From: Chrysopilus asiliformis
Lineage: Eukaryota > Arthropoda > Insecta > Diptera > Rhagionidae
Length of the DNA: 64,000 bases
Assembly: GCA_964034945.1 (NCBI GenBank)
Contig: OZ035961.1
Coordinates: 16,631,243-16,695,242 of the forward strand
Direction of reading: 5' to 3'
Made by a program: the position numbers and the translations under genes. Every line of letters begins with the position of its first letter. The stretch's first letter is position 1. The notes below the pieces were generated by a model. It searched no databases, was not told the origin of the DNA, and saw only the letters and a program-made list of their open reading frames with translations. Below, piece after piece: positions 12,592 to 23,717 of the stretch.

Positions 12592-13270
12592 CTCTAAAAA
12601 GGTAAAATTTCAAAAATATAGCACTATATCGATTTCTTTTAAAATTAAATACATATGTTTAGAAATTTCACAAAACAAGTAATTAAATTTCGTAATTTCA
12701 ATTTTTCCCCAGGTTTCTATTCATATTTCTAAGTTTATTAAAGTAAATTAAAATTTTCTCACAGTTAGTGGTTTTCAAATGATTATCACACCACAAAATA
12801 TATGTAATTTTTGTTTGAATTAAGGAATATAGGTCTAACACAATATTATAAATATACGTGTCTGGCTTGTTGAATGGATAAATTGTAAATAACGCAAGAT
12901 CAAAATTTACAAATTATACATAGTTTCGATTAATTCTCTGGCCTCAAGCAATAACTAGAGCTAAGCGGTTTTTGCAGAATTAGTTTTTCAGTTTTTATTG
13001 GATTTAATAAGCTCTCCATCCCCCAGTTTATGCAAATCTGTATACGCATCTGAATGAAATATGATATCATAACTTGTTTTAGTAGATGATTTTTTCTGTG
13101 GTTGTGTTGGTAGGATTTTTGGTTCGTTAAATTTTAAAAATAAATAGGCGAGTTTTTTTTTAAACTTTATGATGCTCGATGCTTCGGCAATTTATTACAC
13201 CATCTTCGGGAGCTAAATAAATACTAGAGCAGTTTTAATATAATTTTCTTGCAATGGCACACTGTGTTGG
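12592..13270. other. Intergenic, upstream of gene 2; nothing recognised
   Basis: This should include the promoter of gene 2. AG stands immediately before the ATG, compatible with a 5' UTR intron. No core promoter element could be assigned. Confidence 0.35.
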
Positions 13271-13274
13271 TTGT

Positions 13275-13960
13275 TTATTTATCTATATATATAAAATCGT
13301 TTAACCTGATTGACTGGCTGGCTGACTGACTGACTGACTCATCAACGCCCAGCCCAAACCCCTGAAGCTAGAAACTTGAAACTTTCACAGTATGTCCCAA
13401 CCTCACGTAGGCGCTCACTAAGGCCGGGTTTTTCCGAAATTTTACCGCTAAGGGGTTAAATAAGGGGTAAAGGGGGTTTGGGTGTTTTTAAACCGTGATT
13501 GTCGCCATTAATCCTGCTCAATAGGAGGCTGAAAAGTTTCACTCCCGGGTTTTCGGGGTTGTTGATCACGAATCCGGTGTTAGATTTTCGAAATTAGAAA
13601 CGGAAGATCCTGTAAGGATAACGCAAATATGCTTTCTCCCAATTTTCCCGGGTAAAAATGGCATTAGGGGGTTTTCGCGGTCGCTGATCACGAATAAGGT
13701 GTTAGATTTTCAAAATTGGAAACGGAAGGTCCTGTAAGGATAACGCAAATATCCTTTTCCCATTTTTCCCGGGGAAAATTGCATTAGGGGGTTTTCGGGG
13801 TCGCTGGTCGCGGATCTGGTGTTAGACTAATTGGAAACGGAGAGTCCTGCAAGGATAAGATTTTTCTCAAAAGTTTTTAAGTTCGTTCCGGGTTTCTCCG
13901 TATTCTAACACTTATACAAAAAACTTAACCCGGCAACGACTGGTATGCAAGCTAGTACCC
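13275..13960. repeat. Dispersed repeat with about three ~120-bp units
   Basis: It begins with TCTATATATATAAAATCG and (TGAC)n, then carries about three units of the motif GGTCCTGTAAGGATAACGCA...TTTTCCCGGG...GGTCGCTGATCACGAAT (near 13540, 13670 and 13790). It closes with CTTATACAAAAAACTTAACC. The same start, unit and closing text occur in the 13-unit array at 32190-33870, so both are copies of one interspersed family. Confidence 0.7.
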
Positions 13961-14229
13961 TATATTCTAGGAGTTACATGCATAAAAAAATTGTGCTTTG
14001 CCGATCGTGTTTTTTTTAATAATAATTTTATATGATGTTTTGGCAGATTTATTGGTCAATTAAATGATAGCGATTTTTTTGAATACCGCCGGAGCCCTTT
14101 AAGAAGCCTTTTGCATTCCGAAGCCCTTCTTCGGACAGTATAATTAGTACAATATTAGTACAAATTCAACATTAAAAACTAAGCTAAAGAGATAAAAATC
14201 GATTATAAATCTTTATATTCAACTGGAGG

Positions 14230-14665
14230 CTGTGCTTTCAAATCCAACACCGCGCAACGGGTCGGCTCTTGATCTGACTGTTCAAATGTGGATAATTTAA
14301 ATTTACTCCCTATCTGAATTAACCCCCTATTTGCAGGTAAATGGGCGGGCTAGATTTGTTCGCACGAAATTTTCCTTTGAGCTATGACCTTCTTAATTTT
14401 GAAAAGCGAAACGGAATTTTTTAGAGATATCTGGAAAGGGGGTTTGCAGAGAAGTGGCGGGTATAGATTTAGTGGTGAGAACCGGATCCAAAAACCTTTT
14501 GAATTACAGGCGATAGAAAGAGAGGAAGTTTTCAGAGAGGAGAGGGAGTAAATATTAGTTGGCGAAAAATTTAAATGAGGGATGACTTCTGTGTGTATGT
14601 AAATTTTGAAAGACTGAAAGGGGAATCAGGTCTGTTTCAATTTTTGCCAGTGATATATACAAAGG
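14230..14665. repeat. Dispersed low-copy repeat, degenerate
   Basis: It has purine-rich segments (GAGAGGAGAGGGAGTAAAT, TTAGTTGGCGAAAAATTT) and phrases such as GAACCGGATCCAAAAACC. The family recurs at 35820-36320. It is non-coding and its class is unknown. Confidence 0.4.
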
Positions 14666-14895
14666 TGTAAGGGTGTGAGTCCGGCTTATACAAGATTTAC
14701 GATATATATATTATTATGACCATAAATATTAAAATGCGCCGCACACGTAAAATTTTTCTTCATGAAAACCGCGTACACAGAAACAAATAACGTTATTAGA
14801 AACTGCAGAAAACCCAAAAAAGTAGCGGTGGTAATGAGTGAAAACTTTTTGAGTTCAAAACGTCTAACACAGCAATGTGAGGTTGATTTAAATCA

Positions 14896-14901
14896 TTTAT
14901 T
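14896..14901 (-). promoter_or_regulatory. Poly(A) signal of gene 3
   Basis: AATAAA on the minus strand, about 40 nt after the stop codon; the same signal is conserved after gene 9. Confidence 0.55.
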
Positions 14902-14940
14902 GTCAATTTAATAATGATCAAATTAAGACATTATCTTTTT

Positions 14941-17900
14941 TTAAAGGTAAATTCCCAATTGCAAAGGCGACATTTCATAATCGTAATGTTCTGCTAAATA
15001 TCCGACAAGTGTTTTCCATGCATTTCCAAAAAACATGTTGAACGTATTCGCTGATGTTTTAAGAATTTTCTCATACGCTTCTTGGGAAATGTGGTATTTT
15101 TCCTTATTCGCATCTAACAAGTCCTTAAGAACGTCTTTCTTGTAGAGTTCATCAGCAGCAAATGCCATTTTGTAAAAGACTAATTCCATCATTTTATCAT
15201 CGCTAAAATCAAATATGGGAAATTTTTAGTTATAGCAATTTAGATCCTATAACAAAACGTCTACTTACGCGTTAGCATAGATTTGATTGAAATTATCCTT
15301 AACAAATTCGAAGGTGACATTATCGTGTGAGCAGCCAACGGTCAATAAATTTGTGATTTGGACAACGTTGTTTTCGATTTCAGAATGATCCAACAAATAT
15401 CCCATTAATTCTATTAATTTGGAACCATCAGATGGACATGAAATTCGGAATAAATGTGTTGGTTCGTGTGTTTTCATTGCTTGGAAAACAGGATCAAAAT
15501 ATTTTTCATAGTCGTGGTAAACTGCAACTCCAAATGCAAACTCCAAACGATCGGTTATATCGTCAGTGGGGTTGGCCAAGTACTTGTCGACGAGTCCCTT
15601 TGCTTCTTCAATGCATTTTTCATCTCCATAATAGCATAGATTTGCATAGACTAAGTCAAGACTACCTTCTTCATTCGCCAAATAACCAGATTGCATAGCA
15701 TCTATCTTGGGCTTCATCAAATATTGCATGTATTTACCAAAGGCAACCAATTCTAGCCTATTTAATCGTTGTCCAACATTTCGCATGAGGAACATGTATG
15801 ATCGCCAATTTGTATTATCGGTTTCGAATTTTGCAAATTCAGCGACTTCGAAGACTTTTGCGAAGTCAAGATGTCCAGTCAATCCCAAAGCAAACAAATC
15901 ATTCAAAATTTGGTATCGCGTTAAAGCATCGAAACCACCAAAATTTTCTTCTTTCAGAGCTTGGCCGATCTTTTCCCAAGTTTTCACATCATAATTTACA
16001 CGATAATATCCGGTCCATTGTAGATTTCCCAACACCCAGTCGACTTTTTCACTCAAAGTGATGGTATTTGGATCCTTGGAAGTTACGAACAAATCAACTG
16101 GTTTTTCATCAAAGTGTTTTTCATTGCTGGTCGTGTAGGTGACTGGAACGATCCAGTAGCGGTCGGATGTTTGAGTGGCATCTTGGAAAAATTCTTTTTG
16201 AGTAACTTGGAACGATTTTCCATCTTCGGCTAATGTAAACGTGACCAGCGGAAATCCTAAATGTTGGATCCAGGTTATTATGATTAAATCAAAATCAGCT
16301 TCGGTATTCCATTCTGCTCTAAGAGCATCGGCCAGATTTTTAGGATCTGCAGTATCATAAGCACTAACAAAATTAATTATAGTTGAGTTTCAAAAATTAT
16401 AAATTTGACAAGAAATTACTTTTCTTTAAGATAGTTCTGAATTGCCTTTTGGAAGTGTTCAGCCCCCATACTATTTTCCGTCATCCTTAAAAATGCCGGG
16501 ACCTTGTGCTTACCAAGATGACGTATTAAGAAATCATTATTTTTTTCCCGTCTGAGTGAGTCGTGGCTTTGACAAAATGCATATGGATTTAGAACTGTGA
16601 ATTCATCAAATTTTTCTTCTTCTGTTGAAAGCCCATTTGCTGCCGCAAAGGTGAGTGCATTCTTGGTATTCCAATTAGAAACGACCTTAAAACGAAAGTA
16701 AAGATCTTATTTTTAGCCATTTTGATACATGATTTTTCGTTTTAAAATGTAATGCTGAAGCTGCACTCTTGGTGAATGCGGTTGAATAGTTGTCACGCTT
16801 GCCAAGTTTAACGCTTTTGTCAATTGGATTTCGCTTTTTCTATCCGGCTTAAAATTCCGGGTTACGATATTGTCATAAATACTGTATATTTAGCATTTGG
16901 CGAAGTCACTAGATTTTTGTAAAAGTTTGCACATAAATAAAAGATAAATAGTTGCCCATGCAACCGCAGACCCTCTCCTCTCTTAAAATCATGACGTATT
17001 TTATGGACAACCCCCAGGTGAATTTCAGAAATTTCTTACCTCTTTAATTGCATGGTATTTTACATATTCAGCGAGTGCTACATCGAGAAATTCACACATG
17101 GCACATTTTGCAGTTACCAAGTTTCCAAACCAAAGTTCGGCGATTTCAGTAGCCAACAAATTCACTAATTGTTGTTTGTCTTCCGAATCCTCATGCATAT
17201 TGAAGAAAATTGGGCTAAAAGTTTTTTTTTTTGTTAATTTCATGTATTTTAATAATATTAAATTACCCACTCTAAAAGGATTAGGCCCCACGACGATTGA
17301 ATGTTTTTGTCACTTTCTAGCCGCACGATATCCAACTTATGAATATTTTCGATCGAACTGTATGGGAAATCAGTGTATTTGTCCATTGCTGTCAAGAGCT
17401 CAAATACTACTCTATTTAAGAAATCAACATTATCAGCGTGTTCGCGGTCAACTATGAAATTAATGTTGGCCAATTTATTCGAAATATCTGCGTATGGCTG
17501 AACATTGGTCAAGTGCAAACCGATATTATGGGTTGACATTTTTGGAGTGATTTTGAAGACATCATGAATTCGATCACTATTTAAATTAAAGAATGTTTAT
17601 TTTAGACAATTAAATAAAAATCTAGATTCCGATTTAATTACTCACTGCTCTAGATCGGTAGATTCTTCAATTTCAGTATTGGCATAGACGTGATACTTTT
17701 TATGGTGGTTTATTTTGAATTGGAAAGTTGCCTTAAATTTGGGATCGTCAAAAGATGGGAAGACATCTCTTGCGTGCTTTGGGAAGAATTTAGTTGAGAC
17801 AATCCATCTGAAACACATTTTTTTGTAAAATTATTTTTTTTTAAATAAAAATTATATCATCTTACGTTGAATGATCATCTTGGTATCTGTAAAGACCCTG

Positions 17901-18323
17901 TGGTTCCTCTGAAATATGGCCACTATATTCAATTGTCAGAATGTATTTAGTATCAAGGGATAATGGCGTCGTGAGATCTACTTCCAACGTGTGTTGGTCT
18001 TCATTTGATTTGAATTCAACGGAAATCGGCTCTGATCCACGTTGAAGTGTCGTTAAGTGTACGTCGTGAATATCCAGATTTTCACTATTGAGGACAATTT
18101 TTTTGATATCTTCCTTTGTTACTTTGAATTGAATTGTCGCTTTGCCATCAAATGTGAATTGCTCTTTGTCAGGTATCTCATTTTCTATCAGATATGGGGT
18201 CAACTCTAGTTCATAGTGAATTGGTACAATTGCATCACTTAATTCAAAATATTCCTCCTTGTGGTGTGCATGAATCAATGGACTCATTAGTAAAAGCAAC
18301 AGAAATCCTTGATGTAACTCCAT
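14941..18323 (-). CDS. M1 aminopeptidase-like pseudoenzyme, gene 3 (907 aa)
   Basis: Seven exons: complement of 14941-15202, 15269-16363, 16420-16685, 17040-17214, 17271-17576, 17646-17807, 17866-18323; the sum is 2724 nt in one frame. It has a signal peptide (MELHQGFLLLLLMSPLIHA). Residues 1-308 form the N-terminal domain; exon 3 ends NIQSS-W-G-L in place of GAMEN. Exon 4 (309-367) has TEIAE-LWFGN (331-340): the His residues are Thr331 and Glu335, Glu332 is kept, and the third ligand is Val354. Exon 6 (456-820) and exon 7 form the C-terminal domain with WTGYYRVNYD and conserved Cys pairs (YYGDEKC, SCPSD, VGCS). There is no GPI tail, so it is probably secreted and soluble. It is almost identical to genes 4 and 9. 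TTTTAG directly precedes the ATG, which may mark a 5' UTR intron. Confidence 0.93.
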
Positions 18324-19971
18324 CTAAAAGTTAGTATGTTTAGAGATTAGAATAAAATATATGATTAGCAGTGGTTAAATTAAGAAAAAAAAATTCAATT
18401 AAAAAATCATATCAGAATTTGAAGACAAAAAAAAGTTAATGAAACGTTAATCAAAACAAGAGGTTGGAACTAGAATTTAAATTAGAATCAACCCGATAAC
18501 CTTATGATTAAATAATTTTTGTCACTTATTACTAATAATAGCAATAAAAACCATTAAAAACATAGATTAGAAAATTATTTTCCACCTCCTTAATAATACT
18601 GTGTTTTGTATGCAGTGATCCGCAGTGACGAAGGTCAGAATATATTGATAAATTTAGTTTTGAATTTGTGTTGTTCAAAAAGCATATCTTTTGCTTAAAA
18701 TTTGCGAGTGATTAAAAAGTTTTATTTTTTAAAGGCCGAATATGATTTGAAATTTCATGAAATTAGTTCTGGATAAGGAAATATTTTTCATCTGAATTTT
18801 TTCATTTTAACACACATGAATTCATAAGGAAAAAATTCTGTTTCATTATTGAATTTCGTTATGAAACTGGACAAAAAATTCTGCCACATGATATGAATTT
18901 CATATTGAAAACAGGTATGAAATATTCATATAAAATCGTTCACGTCATATCATAAGTAAGAAACTGAAGATTTCATTTGGTGTTGCTTAATTTTAGGTTT
19001 GGTTTTAGCCATTGCTTAATTTAAGGATACGAATCTTTGCTAATTCATATTTTCCATCTTTTTGCAAATTGCACGCTTCCCGTCTTTGAAATCTTGTTTT
19101 TTTTTGCTATCAGAAACATCCTTTTGGATTTTGAAATAACAAAATAAATGTATGGTTTTTTGTTGTCACTCCAAAATTTATTTTTGGAAAAAGCCTTATG
19201 GTAAAAAAACAACTATCAAAGATCATCAAAAAAAAATTGAAATCACAATAACTCGGAAAGCTGTCTAAGCCGATTCCTGGATAGCACGGAAAGGGTTAAA
19301 TTTAAGACAGACAATTTTTTTTGTCCGATGCGACTTTTCACTTTAGTTATACAGGTTTCACTTTAGTTACAATAAAAATAATTACTCTACATTCACTTTT
19401 CCCCAAATCAGTGCTTTCACAAATATTTTGATGTATTTAAATATAAAAGTAATTACTTTAAAATCTTGGTTCTTCAAGTTGATCCGTTTTAATCGAATAT
19501 GAAACCGCAACTGTTGGAATTATTGGCAGATTTTCGCTTATATAGCCAGGTTTTGTTTACAACATAATTGTTTTTTACAAAATTTGAAAAGTTTTTCATT
19601 TGAATTTACAATTTTTGGTCAAGACACTATTCGGCAGTGTTTGTTGATAAATTTTAACATTAGTGTTATCAGTTAAATAATATTATTGCAATTATTTTGA
19701 TAATAAATTGGTGAGCATTTGTGAAATGGTTGAAGAATTATCGAGAATCGTAAGGAGTTCTACAAAAACAGTATTTGCAAAAAATTAGTATGAATGTTGA
19801 TTGTGCGGTCTCCAGTGATAAGAATTTCTGAATAAAGATTTCGTGTTATTCTAGAAAAATCCGATTCTTACTATTTAAAAGAACATTTATATTGAAACCC
19901 TAAAATATTAGCGGAAAACTTTGTACCTTTTAAAGGGTTTTGAAAGCGTATAATATTGGAAAACCTGTTTT
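18324..19971. repeat. 5' flank of gene 3, duplicated with gene 4
   Basis: This non-coding flank is nearly identical to 27063-28690. The first ~390 bp are also kept upstream of gene 9 (63435-63825), which is otherwise in unrelated surroundings, so this proximal part is the best candidate for shared promoter and 5' UTR sequence. I could not fix a TATA box. Confidence 0.7.
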
Positions 19972-20556
19972 TATACCCGTATGGTGAAACCAAAGGGTAT
20001 ATTAACTTTGCCTTACCGTTTGTAACGCCAAGATCCCGTCATCGCACAAAAAAATGAATTACACCAGTGTGTTTAGAATGATAAAAAAAATTGAATTTTG
20101 CATGTCCGTCCGTCTGTCTGTCCGTCTGTCTGTCCGTCCGTCTGTCTATCTGTCTGTCCGTCTGTCTGTGGCGCGGATTGCGGGCGCACGGAATGAGCTA
20201 GAGACTTGAAATTTTGCGCAGATTCGTTTTTCGTAAAATGTGAGGCTAAGTTCGTTAATGGGCAAAAATGGACCATTAGGGGGGGTACCCCCCATACGAA
20301 CGAAAATGTTTTATGCGCATATCTCAAAAACGGTGCATCTTATCAAAAAAGTCCAAGAACAAAAGTTATTTAGGATATGATTCTACATAAAACTCCCATA
20401 CATCAAAATCTGATTGGAATAAATTTTAAAAAATCTTATTGGAAAGTTTGACTTCAAAGTGGAATTTTGGTACAACTGTTCGAATTTTGATACGAATATC
20501 ACCATACGGGTCTCCAATGATTGCCGGATTGGCAATTATAGCTTTTGTTATGTTTT
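19972..20556 (+). mobile_element. DINE-1/mini-me-like element, copy c
   Basis: It is absent from the matching position in the right duplication copy (near 28693), which shows the empty site as a T-run. It begins TATACCCGTATGG, has (GTCY)n at about 20101-20168, the GGGGGGTACCCCCC palindrome, and a 3' hairpin ATTGCCGGATTGGCAAT followed by ATAGCTTTTGTTATG. It was inserted after the duplication. Confidence 0.78.
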
Positions 20557-20699
20557 TTTATGCCTTCACATTTAAAGGCCTTTTTAGTGTATTTAAGCGA
20601 ATCACAAGCGTATTTCAGATTTGATTTGATTTGAATATTGTTTATAGACCTAGAAAAAAATCCAAACATTAACAAATAGTTTTTATTAGGTAATATTTT

Positions 20700-21280
20700 T
20701 ATACCCGTATGGTGAAACCAAAGGGTATATTAACTTTGCCTTACCGTTTGTAACGCCAAGATCCCGTCATCGCACAAAAAAATGAATTACACCAGTGTGT
20801 TTAGAATGATAAAAAAAGTTGAATTTAGCATGTCCGTCCGTCTGTCTGTCTGTCCGTCCGTCTGTCTGTCTGTCTGTCTGTCCGTCTGTCTGTGGCGCGG
20901 GTTGCGGGCGCACGGATTGAGTTAAAGGCTAGAAATTTTACGCAACTTCGTTTTTCGTAAAATGCAAGGCTAAGTTCGTTAATGGGCAAAAATGGTCCAT
21001 TAGGGGGGGTACCCCCCATACGAACGAAAATGTTTTATGCGAATATATCAAAAACGGTGCATCTTATCAAAAAAGTGGAAGAACAAAAGTTATTTAGGAT
21101 ATGATTCTACATAAAACTCCCATACATGAAAATCCGATTGGAATAAATTTTAAAAAATCTTATTGGAAAGTTTGACTTCAAAGTGGAATTTTGGTATAAC
21201 TGTTCGAATTTTGATACGAATATCACCATACGGGTCTCCAATGATTGCCAGATTGGCAATTATAGCTTTTGTTATGTTTT
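20700..21280 (+). mobile_element. DINE-1/mini-me-like element, copy d
   Basis: It has the same architecture as copy c, with (GTCY)n at about 20828-20892. The matching empty site in the right copy is TAATATTTTTTTTAGTAAC (near 28805), so the element entered a T-run without a clear target duplication. That fits the T-T insertion of Helentron-type elements. Confidence 0.8.
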
Positions 21281-21401
21281 TTAGTAACAAGAATACGCAA
21301 TTCAGTAGTTTTACAACAACGAAATTAAGGTTTTTTTTGTAACTTAAAAAGGATTGACATATTTTGTCTATATGTTTTTTTTTCACTTTTTCTTGCTTTT
21401 T

Positions 21402-21574
21402 CTAAAATTTGATAATCATATTCTTGTGAAGGAATAGATTTTCAGATAGTGAAATTGATTTTGCTTTTGATAAATGTATTATGGATCTGGTCTGATCATT
21501 TGAGATGTTCTCATTCTTATTATCAAGCTTTAATGGTTCTAAACCGCAATTTTGTTTAAAGAATCCCAAAAATA
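21402..21574 (-). pseudogene. Broken copy of last exon (exon 7) of gene 5
   Basis: It encodes the C-terminal tail found at the end of gene 5 (...SKAKSISLSENLFL...) up to the stop codon at 21402, then loses homology in AATCCCAAAAAT. The rest of exon 7 and the gene are missing. It marks the right end of the left duplication copy; the junction with the 3' flank of gene 4 is at about 21570-21588. Confidence 0.88.
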
Positions 21575-21624
21575 AAAAGCACAATTTAGCGGTGGTAATG
21601 AGTAAAAACTTTTTGAGTTCAAAA

Positions 21625-23637
21625 CGTCTAACCAGGGCCGTATCGAAGGTTCTGGATTGGGGGGGGGGGGAGACGTCTCAATTTTCCCAACTCGAACATC
21701 TAATTTTTCCCAACTGGGATGTACATAATAAAAATTCCTTTTCCTTGCCCAGAATCTCTGACAAGAAACAACTGATATAATGAAATATCAGTTGTGGTCA
21801 ACACAAAACTTACTTCTACAAAATCTACGATCCTGCGCAATTTACGCTAGAGCCCTGTCGCGTTGTCAACCTAAGACGACATCCCAATAAATTCTTGGTT
21901 TATTCAAAAATATCAAAAACGTACAAAATTTGAGATAGCTTGAGAACTGTAAAAGATATCAATTTACGGTAAATGGCAAAAAGGTAGAAAATTTTAACAT
22001 CTCCAAGTTTTCCTTAAATTAATTTGTCGAAAAATCGTTAGTTTGCCAGTAATTTGCAAAAACATATTTTTTTATATTTTAATCTAAATATCTCAATAAC
22101 GGTAAGAAACAAAATTGTGCAGAATGTCATTCTCATTATTTCACTTCATACATTCAGTCAGCAAAACCCCATTAGTTTTCAAGATAATCGCAAAAACTGT
22201 TTTTTTTTGGAAATGACGTTTTATCTCGATAACAGGTTGAGATATCGAGTTATATCTAAAGACAAAAGTGTGGGAAATTTTATTTTCTAAAAGTTTCGTC
22301 GTACTTAAGGCCACTAAAAAACGCGTAGTTTGGGAGTAAATCGAGAAAAACGAAATTGCGATTTTTGAAAAACCGCCATTTTGGATACTTCCGGTTAACG
22401 GATTTCCACCAAAAGTTGATAGGATCGTCCCATTTCAGGACCCAACATGCCTATAAAATTTCATGGCTCTAGCTTTATTAGTTTTTGAGAAATCTTGTAC
22501 ACAGACTGACAGACAAACTGACAGACTGACAGACAGAACGACATTTTTTTAATATGACTCCAATCGACTCAGGAGTGATCGGGAAATTTTTTTTAGGCAA
22601 AATTAAGAGGTCGAAATTTTTCATGAATACAATACTTTATTGCACTCCGTAGAAGAAAGTAAATTTTTTTTATTTTTCACAATTAAATAAAGGGTAAACA
22701 CTAATAATCTTATGCGACTTGTGACCACAAGAAGTACATTTGACTTTATATCGCTTATTTTTGGCACTTTCTTTTGTATTCAGATTTTATCCGAATCCAG
22801 TGTTGACATAAACTTATAAGAAATTAAATACATATTACTTGAAACAGTTCTTACCTATTCATTTGTTTAAAAAATCCGAACACCGATGGTACAACAATTA
22901 CACTATATTTTCAAAACTCACTGTTTCAGCACGAATATACTAGATCGCTCGATTTGCTGTCTCAAATGGTCCCATTTCAATACAGTTCAATGAATCAAAA
23001 CGAGTTAAGTAAGAGCGAGATAACCGTATGACTATAAATATAGTCCTTTCGTTTAAACCGTGAGCTGTCAAAGGAAAATAGACTTTCGGAATGGTGTTGG
23101 CGCATAAAGTTAGTCTCAAACTTGTGAAATTTGAATTTCGCGGCGGACGAAATTTGAATTTCGCGATATTATACAGTTCAGTGGATGCGTTTAAGTATGA
23201 TAAAGAGGGAAATACTTTTGGGACCATTTTTCAGCAGAGCTTTGTGTCACCATACTATGTTATATAGTTCTGTGCCATAAACTGATGAGAACATTATACT
23301 CCCCCCATGGTCGAGTGTCTACTCTACTCTTTCAAAGCCTTTTATTCATTCTCTCCCAACTCGCTGTGACGCTGTCGCCAAAGCAGAATGGCATGTGGAA
23401 ACACAAACAAGTCATAAAACACGCCTTTGTTCACTAATAGAAAATTTGAGGTAGAAAAAGACAAGTTGGGATTTTGGAAAATCGACAAAAGAGATTTCCC
23501 AACTTGGGAAATCTCACATCTTCAAGAAGTGAGATTTCCCAACTCCTAAGGGTCAAATTCCCAACTGAAGACTTATTGGGGGGGGGGGGGGAGCCTCCCC
23601 CCCCATCCCCCCCAGTCGGTACGGCCCTGCGTCTAAC
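21625..23637. mobile_element. Non-autonomous hAT-like transposon with 8-bp target duplication
   Basis: The element 21633-23629 (1997 bp) is flanked by CGTCTAAC on both sides (21625-21632 and 23630-23637), and the uninterrupted site is seen downstream of gene 3. Its ends are inverted: CAGGGCCGTATCGA versus CAGGGCCGTACCGA. Both subterminal regions carry several TTCCCAACT motifs in opposite orientation, as expected for hAT transposase-binding repeats, next to poly-G/poly-C blocks. No transposase ORF is present. An 8-bp duplication with CAGGG ends is typical of hAT. Confidence 0.88.
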
Positions 23638-23717
23638 ACAGCAATCTGAATATGTAGGTTGATTTATCTCATTTTTTATAAATCTAATAAAGATCAGATT
23701 ATTACATTATATTTTTT

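Larger units (their letters stand above)
14822..21584. repeat. Left copy of tandem segmental duplication (gene 3 unit)
   Basis: It runs from the 3' flank of gene 3 through the gene and its 5' flank to a broken copy of the last exon of gene 5. The right copy is 21585-29104. Gene sequence and about 1.65 kb of 5' flank (18324-19971 versus 27063-28690) match nearly base for base. The flank left of 14822 matches that of gene 9 further out, so this side is the original arrangement. Two DINE-1-like elements are extra in this copy. Confidence 0.88.

Noticed and set aside
15432..16061. Plus-strand open stretches over exon 6 of gene 3, repeated over genes 4 and 9
   Set aside because: They are antisense shadows of the coding exon; they recur only because the exon itself is duplicated.
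17098..17457. Plus-strand open stretch of about 119 codons over exons 3-4 of gene 3 (also in genes 4 and 9)
   Set aside because: It is antisense to two real exons and crosses their intron; no signal or family resemblance.
20073..20327. Minus-strand open stretches with TDGQTDRQTDG-type repeats in the DINE-1-like elements
   Set aside because: They are translations of the (GTCY)n microsatellite; the same appears at 10899, 20825 and 43416.
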